Origin: Streptomyces sp. NBC_01232
GTDB lineage: Bacteria > Actinomycetota > Actinomycetes > Streptomycetales > Streptomycetaceae
Direction of reading: 5' to 3'
Length of the DNA stretch: 64,000 bases
Assembly: GCF_035989885.1 (NCBI RefSeq)
Contig: NZ_CP108518.1
Span: forward strand, 4,203,501-4,267,500
Positions 1 through 8,122 of the stretch are shown piece after piece. The notes under the pieces are model-generated. The model was given only the letters and a program-made list of their open reading frames with translations. It ran no database searches and had not been told where the DNA came from. Made by a program: the position numbers and the translations under genes. Each line of letters opens with the position of its first letter. Within the stretch, counting starts at the first letter, position 1.

Positions 1-5
1 CGGTC

Positions 6-1193
6 TCAGCCGGCGATGCCCGCCAGCTCCTCCACCGCGTCGTGCCGGATCCGCTCACCGGGGATACCGATCCGAAGGAGCTCGTCCACCCCGTTGCGGA
101 TCATCGCGGGCGGCCCGGAGATGAAGGCGTCGTACGAGCGCCAGGGCCCGTGCTCGCCCACCGCGTGCGGCAGCTGCCCGGCGAGCCCGTCGCCGACCAC
201 CGGGCGCACCGACAGCCACGGGTGCGAGCGCTGGAGCCCCAGCAGCGTGTCCTTGTCGTACAGGTCGCTGTCGCTGCGGGCCCCGAAGAAGACCTCCACC
301 GGACGCCGCTCACCGTGCTCGGCCACGTCCTCGATCAGCGCCTTGATGGGGGCGATACCGGTGCCCCCGCCCAGGCAGAGCATGCCGTTGTCCGTGGTGT
401 GGTCCACCACCATCGACCCGGCCGGCGGTCCCAGGCGCAGTACGTCCCCCGGGCGGGCGTGGCGCACCAGCGCGTTGGAGACCCATCCCGCGGGGACCGC
501 CTTGACGTGGAAGGACAGCAGTCCGTCGGCGCGCGGCGCCGAGGCGAAGGAGTAGTGCCGCCACACCCTCGGCCACCACGGGGTCTCCAGGCTCGCGTAC
601 TGGCCGGCCAGGAAGGCGTAGGGCTGGTCGGGGCGGACCGTCAGCACCGCGATGTCCGGGGTGCGCAGGTCGTGGGAGACGACCTCCGCGTGCCACCACG
701 CCGGGGCCTTCACCTCGTCCTCGGCCGCCGCGTCGATCATGACCTGGGAAATCGCGGTGTACGCCCGGACCCAGGCGGCCTGTGTCTCCGGCCCCCAGCT
801 GTTCTCCGCGTACCGGGCCAGTGCGCCGACGAGGGCCTCGCCGACCGCCGGGTAGTGACCGGCCATGGTTCCGTACTTGCGGTGCCCCGTGCCCAGTCGG
901 CGCAGGTAGGGAACGAGGACGGCGGGGTTGTCGATGTGTTCGGCTGCGGTCAGGAGCGCCTTCAGCAGCCGGTCGCGCTGTGTGTCCATGGCTGCGGGGA
1001 ACATGCCGCGCACTTCAGGGTGTCCGGAGAACACCAGGGCGTAGAAGTACGAGGTCACCCGGTCGGCGACGGGAGCGATCTCCGTGAGTGTCCGGCGGAT
1101 GAGCACGGCATCCGGTGAGGGCTCGATCGCGCCGCCCTCGCCGGATATCCGGGCCGGTTCGCGTCTGGCCGATCTGGTGGGCGGAGCGTCCAT
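6..1193 (-). CDS. Flavohemoprotein (globin + FAD/NAD reductase)
   Basis: A 395-residue globin-reductase fusion. The globin part (about residues 25-155) carries a proximal-type His104 in GTGHRKYG and a B10-type Tyr in TSYFY. The reductase part has the FAD motif RHYSFAS (212-218) and the nucleotide loop GGGTGIAP (275-282). The family uses NAD(P)H, FAD and heme to turn nitric oxide into nitrate in the cytoplasm. The frame stays open upstream to 1349, but that would run into the end of the neighbouring HAD gene, so I chose the ATG at 1193, which leaves a short linker before the globin. It could instead be a globin-coupled reductase with a different substrate. No regulatory site was seen. Confidence 0.88.
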   Translation of the reverse strand: MDAPPTRSARREPARISGEGGAIEPSPDAVLIRRTLTEIAPVADRVTSYFYALVFSGHPEVRGMFPAAMDTQRDRLLKALLTAAEHIDNPAVLVPYLRRLGTGHRKYGTMAGHYPAVGEALVGALARYAENSWGPETQAAWVRAYTAISQVMIDAAAEDEVKAPAWWHAEVVSHDLRTPDIAVLTVRPDQPYAFLAGQYASLETPWWPRVWRHYSFASAPRADGLLSFHVKAVPAGWVSNALVRHARPGDVLRLGPPAGSMVVDHTTDNGMLCLGGGTGIAPIKALIEDVAEHGERRPVEVFFGARSDSDLYDKDTLLGLQRSHPWLSVRPVVGDGLAGQLPHAVGEHGPWRSYDAFISGPPAMIRNGVDELLRIGIPGERIRHDAVEELAGIAG

Positions 1194-1335
1194 GCGGTGC
1201 CTCGCTTCGAGCATCTCGGTCGGTCTGCACACGCCACGGCCTGTGAATCCGTGGTTCCGGGTTTCACAGCGTGCCAGCCGACTCAGAGGCCTGCGGGGAA
1301 ACGCGGAAAATCCGCGTTTCGAACCCACTTTCCTC

Positions 1336-1986
1336 CTAAGATGCGTCAACTCCCGGGCGCGTCAGCCCTACAAGCTGGTATGCCTCGCGCAGATCCCGAC
1401 CTTCGTAGACATGCGTCGCCCGCTCCGCGAGAAAGGGCCGTGCATTGACCGCGACCGAAACCGGCACGGCTTCGAAGAGCATGACGTCGGTCCCCGAATC
1501 CCCGTAGGCGACGCAGTCGCTCCGGCTCACACCGAACTCCGCGCACAGTCGGTCCGCCACTCTGACCTTGCCCTCGGGTGTCAGGATCCCCGCCTCCTCC
1601 ACGGGCCGGGTGAACGGCACCTCCGGGAAGACCGACCCGTGCGCGGCATGCGCGCCCCACTCCAGCAGCATCTCCACGAAGAAGGACGGCGACAGGGAGA
1701 TCACCGCGCAGTAGTCCCCGCGTTCCCGGATCTCGCGCCACACGTCCTGGATTCCCGTGAGCCAGGGAGCTCCGTCGAACGCGGCCCGGACATGCGCGGG
1801 CGTCAGATCGGCCCACAGGGCATGGGCAGCGACCGAGAACTGGTGCGGCCCCATCATCTGTGCGCCGAAGGCCCGCTCCAGCTCGGCGATCTCGGCGCTC
1901 AGCCCGAGCTGACGGGAGATCTCCACGGGCGCTGCCGAGCCGTACATCAGCGTCCCGTCGAGGTCGAAGAGGTGCAGGAGAGTCAT
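1336..1986 (-). CDS. HAD-family phosphatase, SerB-like
   Basis: A 216-residue HAD hydrolase. Motif I is DLDGT (residues 8-12), giving the nucleophile Asp8 and acid/base Asp10. Motif II is the Ser in VISLS, and motif IV is GDSGTD near residue 165, as in the phosphoserine-phosphatase-like branch (HAD-IB). The frame is open further upstream through three parS sites, which would add a nonsense leader containing FHVKH peptides. The ATG at 1986, directly before the hydrophobic strand ending in DLDGT, is the natural start. The substrate cannot be told from sequence: phosphoserine, another small phosphomonoester, or a lipid or nucleotide phosphate are all possible. Confidence 0.85.
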   Translation of the reverse strand: MTLLHLFDLDGTLMYGSAAPVEISRQLGLSAEIAELERAFGAQMMGPHQFSVAAHALWADLTPAHVRAAFDGAPWLTGIQDVWREIRERGDYCAVISLSPSFFVEMLLEWGAHAAHGSVFPEVPFTRPVEEAGILTPEGKVRVADRLCAEFGVSRSDCVAYGDSGTDVMLFEAVPVSVAVNARPFLAERATHVYEGRDLREAYQLVGLTRPGVDAS

Positions 1987-2008
1987 AGCCACCGAGGCTA
2001 GTGGGTCG

Positions 2009-2022
2009 GTTTCACGTGAAAC
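2009..2022. promoter_or_regulatory. parS: parS site 1
   Basis: Perfect GTTTCACGTGAAAC, the Streptomyces ParB binding palindrome. It is the first of three in 102 bp between the divergent HAD and GNAT genes. Confidence 0.95.
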
Positions 2023-2027
2023 ACCGT

Positions 2028-2041
2028 GTTTCACGTGAAAC
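2028..2041. promoter_or_regulatory. parS: parS site 2
   Basis: Perfect GTTTCACGTGAAAC, whose centre lies 19 bp from that of site 1. Its symmetry extends to 24 bp (2023-2046). Confidence 0.95.
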
Positions 2042-2096
2042 ACGGTCCGGGCAGTCCGTATGGAGTTCCCCGGGGCGGTCCGTGGAGTTCCCCGAT

Positions 2097-2110
2097 GTTT
2101 CACGTGAAAC
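2097..2110. promoter_or_regulatory. parS: parS site 3
   Basis: Perfect GTTTCACGTGAAAC with symmetry extended to 20 bp (2094-2113). It lies about 50 bp before the GNAT gene start. Confidence 0.95.
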
Positions 2111-2157
2111 ATCCACCTGAACATCCACCCTCAAATCCTCTGGACGACTCCCGGTCC

Positions 2158-3069
2158 ATGATCCAGTCTGGGCCGGTGACACCACCACACATCACCGATC
2201 TACCGATCCGGGCGCTGACCGTGGACGATCTCCACCGCTGCGCCGACCTGTCCGAAGATCGCGGATGGCTCCGCGAGGACCACAAGTGGCGTCTGCTCCT
2301 CACCGCGGGAGGCGGCTACGGCGTCGATGCCCCGGACGGCCGGGGGCTCGCGGCCTCCTGCGTCGTCACCCGGTACGGCAGTACCCACGCCGGGCCCGAG
2401 CTTGCCGCCATCGGGATGGTCCTCGTGGCCGACCGCTTCGCCCGCCAGGGCCTGGGACGCCGACTGATGAGCCACGTCTGCAACGACGTGCTCAAGGGAG
2501 TCCCCCTCACCCTGCACGCCACTCCCTACGGGCGCCCCCTCTACGAGGAACTGGGCTTCGAGACCACCGGCCGTGCCGAGATGCTGACGGGCGTCTTCCG
2601 GCCCGAGGGTGCCCCCGACACGTACGGCACCGCCCGGGTCCGGCCGGCCAACGCCGAAGACCTCCCCCGCATCCTGCGTCTGGACGCGGAGGTCTTCGGC
2701 ACCGACCGCACGCACATGATCACCCGGCTGCCCGCCTTCGCCGACCGGCTGATCGTCGCCGAGGACCCCACTGCGGACGGCGCCCTCACCGGCTACGCCG
2801 CGGCCTGGCCCAATCTCGACACGCAGGTCATCGGCCCGCTGATCGCCCACGACACCGCGACCGCCCAGTCGCTGATCACCGCGCTCGCCATGGGCACCGA
2901 CCGGGCACTGCGCACCGATGTCGATGTACGCCACGAGGACCTCCTCGCCTGGCTCAAGGACCGGGGCCTCGCCTCCGTGGCCTTCAACGCCGTCATGACC
3001 CGAGACATCCCCGGCCTGCCCGGTGACTGGACCCGCCGGTGGGCGCCGCTCACCGTGGCCGCGGGCTGA
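2158..3069 (+). CDS. GNAT acetyltransferase with C-terminal extension
   Basis: About 303 residues. The N-terminal half has the GNAT acetyl-CoA loop RQGLGRRL near residue 100, followed by the LYEELGFE strand typical of the fold. The C-terminal half, from about residue 165, looks like the second GNAT-like domain found in YitH/HolE-type acetyltransferases, without a clear second acetyl-CoA loop. The start is ATG 2158 or GTG 2176; neither has a strong ribosome site, and starts further upstream would translate the parS cluster. It is followed within 20 bp by another GNAT gene, so the two are probably co-transcribed. The acceptor substrate is unknown. Confidence 0.8.
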   Translation: MIQSGPVTPPHITDLPIRALTVDDLHRCADLSEDRGWLREDHKWRLLLTAGGGYGVDAPDGRGLAASCVVTRYGSTHAGPELAAIGMVLVADRFARQGLGRRLMSHVCNDVLKGVPLTLHATPYGRPLYEELGFETTGRAEMLTGVFRPEGAPDTYGTARVRPANAEDLPRILRLDAEVFGTDRTHMITRLPAFADRLIVAEDPTADGALTGYAAAWPNLDTQVIGPLIAHDTATAQSLITALAMGTDRALRTDVDVRHEDLLAWLKDRGLASVAFNAVMTRDIPGLPGDWTRRWAPLTVAAG

Positions 3070-3086
3070 GAGAGGAGATCACCGCC

Positions 3087-3548
3087 GTGACCGACACTCC
3101 CGAGCTGACGATCCGGCCCGCCACCGAGGCCGATCTGCCCGCCATCGTCGCCATGCTCGCCGACGACCCGCTCGGCGCCACCCGTGAGTCCCCGGACGAC
3201 CTCACCCCGTACTGCGCGGCCCTGAAGCGCCTCACCGACGACCCCAACCAGCACCTGGTCGTCGCCGTCCGCGCCGGCCGGGTCGTGGGCACCCTGCAGC
3301 TGACCATCGTCCCGGGACTCTCCCGCAAGGGGGCCACCCGTTCCATCATCGAGGGCGTCCGCGTGCACGCGGACGAGCGCGGCAACGGCCTGGGCACCCG
3401 GTTCGTCGAATGGGCCGTCGAGAAGTCCCGCGCCGAGAACTGCACGCTGGTGCAGCTCACTTCGGACGCGAGTCGCACCGATGCCCACCGCTTCTACGAA
3501 CGGCTCGGGTTCACCGCCTCGCACGTGGGGTTCAAGCTCCAGCTCTGA
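3087..3548 (+). CDS. GNAT-family N-acetyltransferase
   Basis: A compact 153-residue single-domain GNAT protein. It shows the N-terminal IRPATEADLPAI start, the acetyl-CoA loop ERGNGLGTRFVEWA near residues 108-121 and the terminal HRFYERLGF strand. The GTG start at 3087 is chosen because AGAGGAG lies about 10 bp upstream and the protein then begins just before the fold. It sits 17 bp after the previous GNAT gene and is followed by a strong hairpin terminator. Family members acetylate amines of small molecules, peptides or antibiotics; the substrate cannot be inferred here. Confidence 0.85.
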   Translation: MTDTPELTIRPATEADLPAIVAMLADDPLGATRESPDDLTPYCAALKRLTDDPNQHLVVAVRAGRVVGTLQLTIVPGLSRKGATRSIIEGVRVHADERGNGLGTRFVEWAVEKSRAENCTLVQLTSDASRTDAHRFYERLGFTASHVGFKLQL

Positions 3549-3562
3549 CCCGCCGTTCCGGC

Positions 3563-3593
3563 AGGCCGGGCCGCCGCGTGGGCGGCCCGGCCT
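3563..3593 (+). terminator. Rho-independent-like terminator
   Basis: A perfect 13-bp stem (AGGCCGGGCCGCC pairing with its complement) around a 5-nt loop, 15 bp after the GNAT stop codon. There is no U tract, as is common in Streptomyces. Confidence 0.7.
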
Positions 3594-3605
3594 ACGATCG
3601 GGAGG

Positions 3606-4775
3606 ATGAGCCTTCCCCTCGTCACCACCGCCGAGCGACGCCACCGGCTCGGCCGCCGCCACCGCCTGGCTCCCTCGGCCCGCGCCGCCACGGTCGCGGA
3701 GGCGGCGGACTCCGTCGTCGCCCTGCACGCCACCGACGCCGCGACCGTCTACCTCTCGGCCCGGGCCCGGCTCACCGAAGGCGGCACGGACGCGATCGAG
3801 CGGGCGCTCTACGAGGACGTGAGCCTGGTGCGGCTGCTCAGCATGCGCAACACACTCTTCGCGGTCTCCACCGGACTCGCCCCCTACGTCGATGCCTCCA
3901 CGGCCCGCGCGATCGCCGCGAAGGAACGCCGCACCCTCCTCAAGCACCTCGACGAGGACGGTCAGGGACTCGACGCCCAGTGGCTGGCCCGGACCGAGGC
4001 CGCCGCACTGGACGCCCTCGACGCCCACGGCCCCTCCACCGGCAGCCAGCTGTCCGCGGCCGTACCCGCGCTGCGCCAGAAGATCACCATCAGCCGTGGC
4101 AAGAAGTACGAGACCGAGCAGGGGGTCACCACCCGGGTCATCCGGCTGCTCGCCGCCGACGGCCGGATCCGCCGTGACCGACCCCGCGGCTCGTGGACCT
4201 CCAGCCAGTACCGCTGGGTCCACACCGAGCCCTGGCCCGCCGTACCCGCCGCCGAGGCCCGCGTCGAAATCGCCCGCCGATGGCTGCGCTCGTACGGCCC
4301 CGCCACCGAGGCCGACCTCAAGTGGTGGACCGGCTGGACCCTCACGGAGGTCCGCAAGGCGCTCGCCGCCGTGGGCCCCGACCAGGTCCGTCTGGAGGAC
4401 GGCAGCGCCGCTCTGGTCAGCCCCGGGGACACCGGGACCGAACCGGCGCCGGAGCCGTGGGCGGCGCTGCTGCCCGCCCTCGACCCCACCGGGATGGGCT
4501 GGGCCGACCGCGGCTTCCACCTCGACCCCGCCCACAGGAGCGCCCTGTTCGACTACGCCGGCAACATCGGGCCCACCGTCTGGTGGAACGGCGAGATCGT
4601 CGGCGGCTGGGCGCAGCGCTCCGGCGGCGAGATCGTCTGGCGGCTGCTGGGCAGCCCCGGGCGGGCCGCCGAGCAGGCGATCACCGCCGAGGCCGCCCGC
4701 CTCGCCGCATGGGTGGGCGACGCCCGGATCACCCCGCGCTTCCGCACCCCGCTGGAGCGTGAACTCGTCGCCTGA
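3606..4775 (+). CDS. Winged-helix DNA-binding domain protein (HTH_42 type)
   Basis: A 389-residue protein of the actinobacterial winged-helix family also called DUF1006/YcaQ-like. The N-terminus has the family pattern ERRHRLGRRHRL...VVALHATDAATVYLSARAR. The C-terminal third, with VWWNGEIVGGWAQR and the RFRTPLERELV end, matches the conserved tail. YcaQ/AlkX-type relatives are DNA glycosylases acting on alkylated or cross-linked DNA, but this branch is not characterised and the catalytic motif could not be verified by eye. The ATG at 3606 lies just downstream of the terminator hairpin. The gene is convergent with the serine hydrolase. Confidence 0.75.
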   Translation: MSLPLVTTAERRHRLGRRHRLAPSARAATVAEAADSVVALHATDAATVYLSARARLTEGGTDAIERALYEDVSLVRLLSMRNTLFAVSTGLAPYVDASTARAIAAKERRTLLKHLDEDGQGLDAQWLARTEAAALDALDAHGPSTGSQLSAAVPALRQKITISRGKKYETEQGVTTRVIRLLAADGRIRRDRPRGSWTSSQYRWVHTEPWPAVPAAEARVEIARRWLRSYGPATEADLKWWTGWTLTEVRKALAAVGPDQVRLEDGSAALVSPGDTGTEPAPEPWAALLPALDPTGMGWADRGFHLDPAHRSALFDYAGNIGPTVWWNGEIVGGWAQRSGGEIVWRLLGSPGRAAEQAITAEAARLAAWVGDARITPRFRTPLERELVA

Positions 4776-4808
4776 AACGGGCCGGCCGGCCGGACCGGCC
4801 CCGGGCCG

Positions 4809-6194
4809 TCAGCCGATGCCGCGCCAGCCCTGCGGGTCGACCCCGCCGGGCACCGGGGCATCGGCGTCGTACGGCTCCCTCGTGAACACGAAGGACGCCA
4901 GGTCGAGGTGGCTCACCGAGCCGTCCTCACGGCGCACCGCCCGCAGGGTCTCACCGGCGTAGTAGCCGGTGAGACCGGTCCAGCTGCCGTCCGGCTCGGC
5001 CCGGAAACGGGCCGTGCGCCCGCTCGCGCCGACCGGTGCCAGTTCCAGCAGCCCGTCCGCGGTGAGGCGCACCACGTGGGCCGAGGTCCCCCAGTACCAG
5101 GGGCCGCACAGCTCCAGCGGCACGTGGTCCGACTCCAGGAACGGCCGCCACGGCCGCGGGAACCGCGGCTCGGCATCCGCCACGATCCCGACCAGGTCCA
5201 CGGCCACCGTCGAGGCCGGCAGTCCCGAGGTGCAGTTCGCCAGCACCACCGCCGCCACGTCGTCCGCCTCGCTCAGCCACAGCCCCGCGACGAACCCCGG
5301 CAGCGACCCGCTGTGCCCCGCGAGCCTCCGCGGGCCGACGGCCGTCAGCTGCATGCCCAGCCCGTAGCCGAGGTCGCCGAGACCGGGCTCCGGGGGCGCG
5401 GCCGCCGTACGCATCTCCCGTACGGACTCGGCGTCAAGGACACGGGCGTCGCCGCGCAGCAGGAAGTCGGCGAAGCGGGCGAGGTCCCGCGTCGTGGACC
5501 ACAGCCGGCCGGCCGCGGCCATCAGCCCGAGGTCCTCCAGCGGCTCGGGCATCATCAGGTCCGCCCAGGGATGCACCGCCCAGCCACCCGCGTGCGGGGC
5601 CTGCGGCTGTCCGCTGGTGCGCTCCAGTCCCAGGGGTTCCAGCACCTCGGCCAGCAGCACGTCCTCCCAGGGCTTTCCGCGGACCGCCTCGATCAGCGAA
5701 CCCAGCAGGGTGTAGCCGGGGTTGGAGTAGTGGTGCCTCGTTCCCGGCGTGTGCTTGAACGGCTTCTCTCCCAATACGTCGGCGAGGTCGGGCCGTTGTC
5801 CGCCGGGGGTGCGCTCCCACCACTCGCCGGGCGTCTCCGCAGCCAACCCTCCCGTGTGGGACAGCAGTTGACCGATGGTCACCTGTCCGGCGCCGGTCCC
5901 CGGCAGGTGCTTCTCGAGCGGGTCGGTGAGCGAGAGCAGTCCCTCGTCCCGCAGTCGCATCACGAGGACCGCGGTGAACGTCTTGGTGATCGACCCGATC
6001 CGGTACTGGACGTCGCCGTCCGGTCCGTGCCCCTCGACCGAGGTCCTGGATCCCTCCCAGACCACCTCGCCGCCGCGCAGGACGGCCGCGACCACCGACG
6101 GCGCCCGCCCTTCGCTCTGTGCGACGGCGATCCGGTGCCTCAGCGCGCGCCGCGTGGCAGGGAGCAGTTCCAGGTCCTCAGCAAACTCATCCAT
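4809..6194 (-). CDS. Serine hydrolase, class C beta-lactamase-like
   Basis: 461 residues of the beta-lactamase-related fold. The SxxK motif is S68-I-T-K71, the YxN motif is Y156-S-N158, and H294-S-G296 stands in for the KTG box, a set typical of esterase/peptidase members rather than true AmpC enzymes. No signal peptide is visible, so it is probably cytoplasmic. The residues after about 345 form a beta-rich extension seen in some family members. It ends 34 bp from the convergent winged-helix gene and begins 9 bp after the dnaB stop codon, so it may be read through from dnaB. The substrate is unknown. Confidence 0.85.
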   Translation of the reverse strand: MDEFAEDLELLPATRRALRHRIAVAQSEGRAPSVVAAVLRGGEVVWEGSRTSVEGHGPDGDVQYRIGSITKTFTAVLVMRLRDEGLLSLTDPLEKHLPGTGAGQVTIGQLLSHTGGLAAETPGEWWERTPGGQRPDLADVLGEKPFKHTPGTRHHYSNPGYTLLGSLIEAVRGKPWEDVLLAEVLEPLGLERTSGQPQAPHAGGWAVHPWADLMMPEPLEDLGLMAAAGRLWSTTRDLARFADFLLRGDARVLDAESVREMRTAAAPPEPGLGDLGYGLGMQLTAVGPRRLAGHSGSLPGFVAGLWLSEADDVAAVVLANCTSGLPASTVAVDLVGIVADAEPRFPRPWRPFLESDHVPLELCGPWYWGTSAHVVRLTADGLLELAPVGASGRTARFRAEPDGSWTGLTGYYAGETLRAVRREDGSVSHLDLASFVFTREPYDADAPVPGGVDPQGWRGIG

Positions 6195-6203
6195 GATCGG
6201 ATG

Positions 6204-7688
6204 CTACGTGTTGGCCATGTCCACGAAGCGTGAATAGTGGCCCTGGAAGGCGACGGTGATGGTGGCCGTGGGGCCGTTACGGTGCTTAGCCACGATCAGG
6301 TCCGCCTCACCGGCACGGGGGGACTCCTTCTCGTACGCGTCCTCGCGGTGCAGCAGGATCACCATGTCCGCGTCCTGCTCGATCGAGCCGGATTCACGGA
6401 GGTCGGAGACCATCGGCTTCTTGTCGGTGCGCTGCTCCGGACCACGGTTCAGCTGGGAGAGCGCGATCACGGGGACCTCCAGCTCCTTCGCCAGCAGCTT
6501 GAGGTTTCGGGACATGTCCGAGACTTCCTGCTGACGGCTCTCGGGACGGCGCGATCCGCCCGACTGCATCAGCTGGAGGTAGTCGATGACCACGAGCGAG
6601 AGGTCGTTGCGCTGCTTGAGCCGGCGGCACTTGGCCCGGATCTCCATCATCGACAGGTTGGGGGAGTCGTCGATGTAGAGCGGGGCGGCGGAGACGTCCG
6701 GCATCCGGCGGGCCAGCCGGGTCCAGTCGTCGTCCGTCATCGTGCCCGAGCGCATGTGGTGGAGCGCCACCCGGGCCTCCGCCGAGAGCAGGCGCATGGC
6801 GATCTCGTTGCGTCCCATTTCGAGGGAGAAGATCACGCTCGGCAGGTTGCTCTTGATGGAGCAGGCCCGGGCGAAGTCCAGTGCGAGGGTGGACTTACCC
6901 ATGGCGGGTCGGGCGGCGATGACGATCATCTGGCCCGGGTGCAGGCCGTTGGTCAGCGAGTCGAGGTCGGTGAAACCGGTGGGAACGCCGGACATCTGGC
7001 CGCTGCGGGAGCCGATCGCCTCGATCTCGTCGAGGGCGCCCTCCATGATGTCGCCGAGCGGCAGGTAGTCCTCGGAGGTCCGCTGCTCGGTGACGGCGTA
7101 GATCTCGGCCTGGGCGCTGTTGACGATCTCGTCGACGTCGCCGTCGGCCGCGTAGCCCATCTGCGTGATCTTCGTACCGGCGGCGACGAGACGGCGCAGG
7201 ACGGCCCGCTCGTGGACGATCTCCGCGTAGTACTCGGCGTTCGCCGCGGTGGGCACGGACTGGACCAGGGTGTGCAGGTACGAGGCCCCGCCCACCTTGC
7301 TGATCTCGCCGCGCCGGGTCAGCTCTGCGCCGACGGTGATCGGGTCGGCCGGCTCGCCCTTGGCGTACAGGTCGAGGATGGCCTGGTAGATCGTCTCGTG
7401 GGAGGGCCGGTAGAAGTCGTGGCCCTTGAGGACCTCGACGACGTCCGCGATGGCGTCCTTCGAGAGCAGCATGCCGCCGAGCACCGACTGCTCGGCGTCG
7501 AGGTCCTGCGGAGGAACGCGCTCGAAGCCGCCGCCACCGCCGGAGTCCCAGGAGCCGCCCTCGCGGCCCCGGTCGTGCTGTTCGTCCCCGCGGCCACGGC
7601 CTTCGCTGTTACGGCGCGGACGGGCGGGCAGACGGTCTCCCGGACCACTGTCGGCCCAGGGGTCGTCCATGGGCTCGGGCATGTTCAC
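6204..7688 (-). CDS. dnaB: Replicative DNA helicase DnaB
   Basis: A 494-residue hexameric 5'-3' helicase that unwinds DNA at the replication fork. A disordered Gly/Arg-rich leader (residues 1-55) precedes the N-terminal DnaB domain that begins at VPPQDLDAEQSVLG. The RecA-like motor has Walker A ARPAMGKST (259-267), Walker B LVVIDYLQ and the arginine-finger-region pattern near GPEQRTDKKP. There is no intein. The GTG start at 7688 is preferred because GGAGG lies 7 bp before it; the ATG six bases later is the alternative. The upstream spacer holds a cluster of DnaA boxes, suggesting control by the initiator. A candidate loader (dciA) is also in this window. Confidence 0.96.
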   Translation of the reverse strand: MNMPEPMDDPWADSGPGDRLPARPRRNSEGRGRGDEQHDRGREGGSWDSGGGGGFERVPPQDLDAEQSVLGGMLLSKDAIADVVEVLKGHDFYRPSHETIYQAILDLYAKGEPADPITVGAELTRRGEISKVGGASYLHTLVQSVPTAANAEYYAEIVHERAVLRRLVAAGTKITQMGYAADGDVDEIVNSAQAEIYAVTEQRTSEDYLPLGDIMEGALDEIEAIGSRSGQMSGVPTGFTDLDSLTNGLHPGQMIVIAARPAMGKSTLALDFARACSIKSNLPSVIFSLEMGRNEIAMRLLSAEARVALHHMRSGTMTDDDWTRLARRMPDVSAAPLYIDDSPNLSMMEIRAKCRRLKQRNDLSLVVIDYLQLMQSGGSRRPESRQQEVSDMSRNLKLLAKELEVPVIALSQLNRGPEQRTDKKPMVSDLRESGSIEQDADMVILLHREDAYEKESPRAGEADLIVAKHRNGPTATITVAFQGHYSRFVDMANT

Positions 7689-7834
7689 CGGGCCGCCTCC
7701 TCCCGTCCGCTGCGCGGACCTCGCCGTGTCACTCTTTCTACGACACGGCTCTGACATTTGGGGCACCCGAATCCGCCGTCGGCGAGTCGGGCAACGAACC
7801 ACGGTAGGCCCGCGAGCGGCGTCAGCCAATCTTG

Positions 7835-7934
7835 TTATCCACAGGCTGTGTGGATGACATGTGGATGACGGCACCAATGCTGTGGGTAACTCCCCGGAAG
7901 CTGTGTACGGACCGGGGGACGACGCTGTGGACAA
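7835..7934. promoter_or_regulatory. Cluster of five DnaA-box-like sequences upstream of dnaB
   Basis: Within 100 bp of the dnaB-MATE spacer I read TTATCCACA (7835-7843, plus), TCATCCACA (7849-7857 and 7860-7868, minus), TTACCCACA (7881-7889, minus) and TTGTCCACA (7926-7934, minus). The first and last are perfect consensus boxes. The rest of the 434-bp spacer (7689-8122) shows no gene. The cluster may control dnaB, titrate DnaA, or both. Confidence 0.75.
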
Positions 7935-8122
7935 AATCACCCGCGCCACCCCGTTACCGCACCTGACCTGCACTTTTCTCCTCCAGGGCCAGCGGTGGAG
8001 AAAATTCTTGGCCACTGTCTCAAGATCGCCTCCAACGAGGTGCGGGGAACGCCCAAGTCAGCGCGTCAGTAAGGATCCAAAGACCGTTGCATCCATTACC
8101 TGTGGAAGATTAGATTGAGCAC

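Noticed and set aside
1194..1349. Longer flavohemoprotein start at 1349
   Set aside because: It would overlap the 3' end of the HAD gene on the same strand, and the added residues are not globin-like.
4776..4808. GC-rich stretch between convergent genes as a terminator
   Set aside because: GGCCGG repeats can pair in several registers and give no single clear stem.
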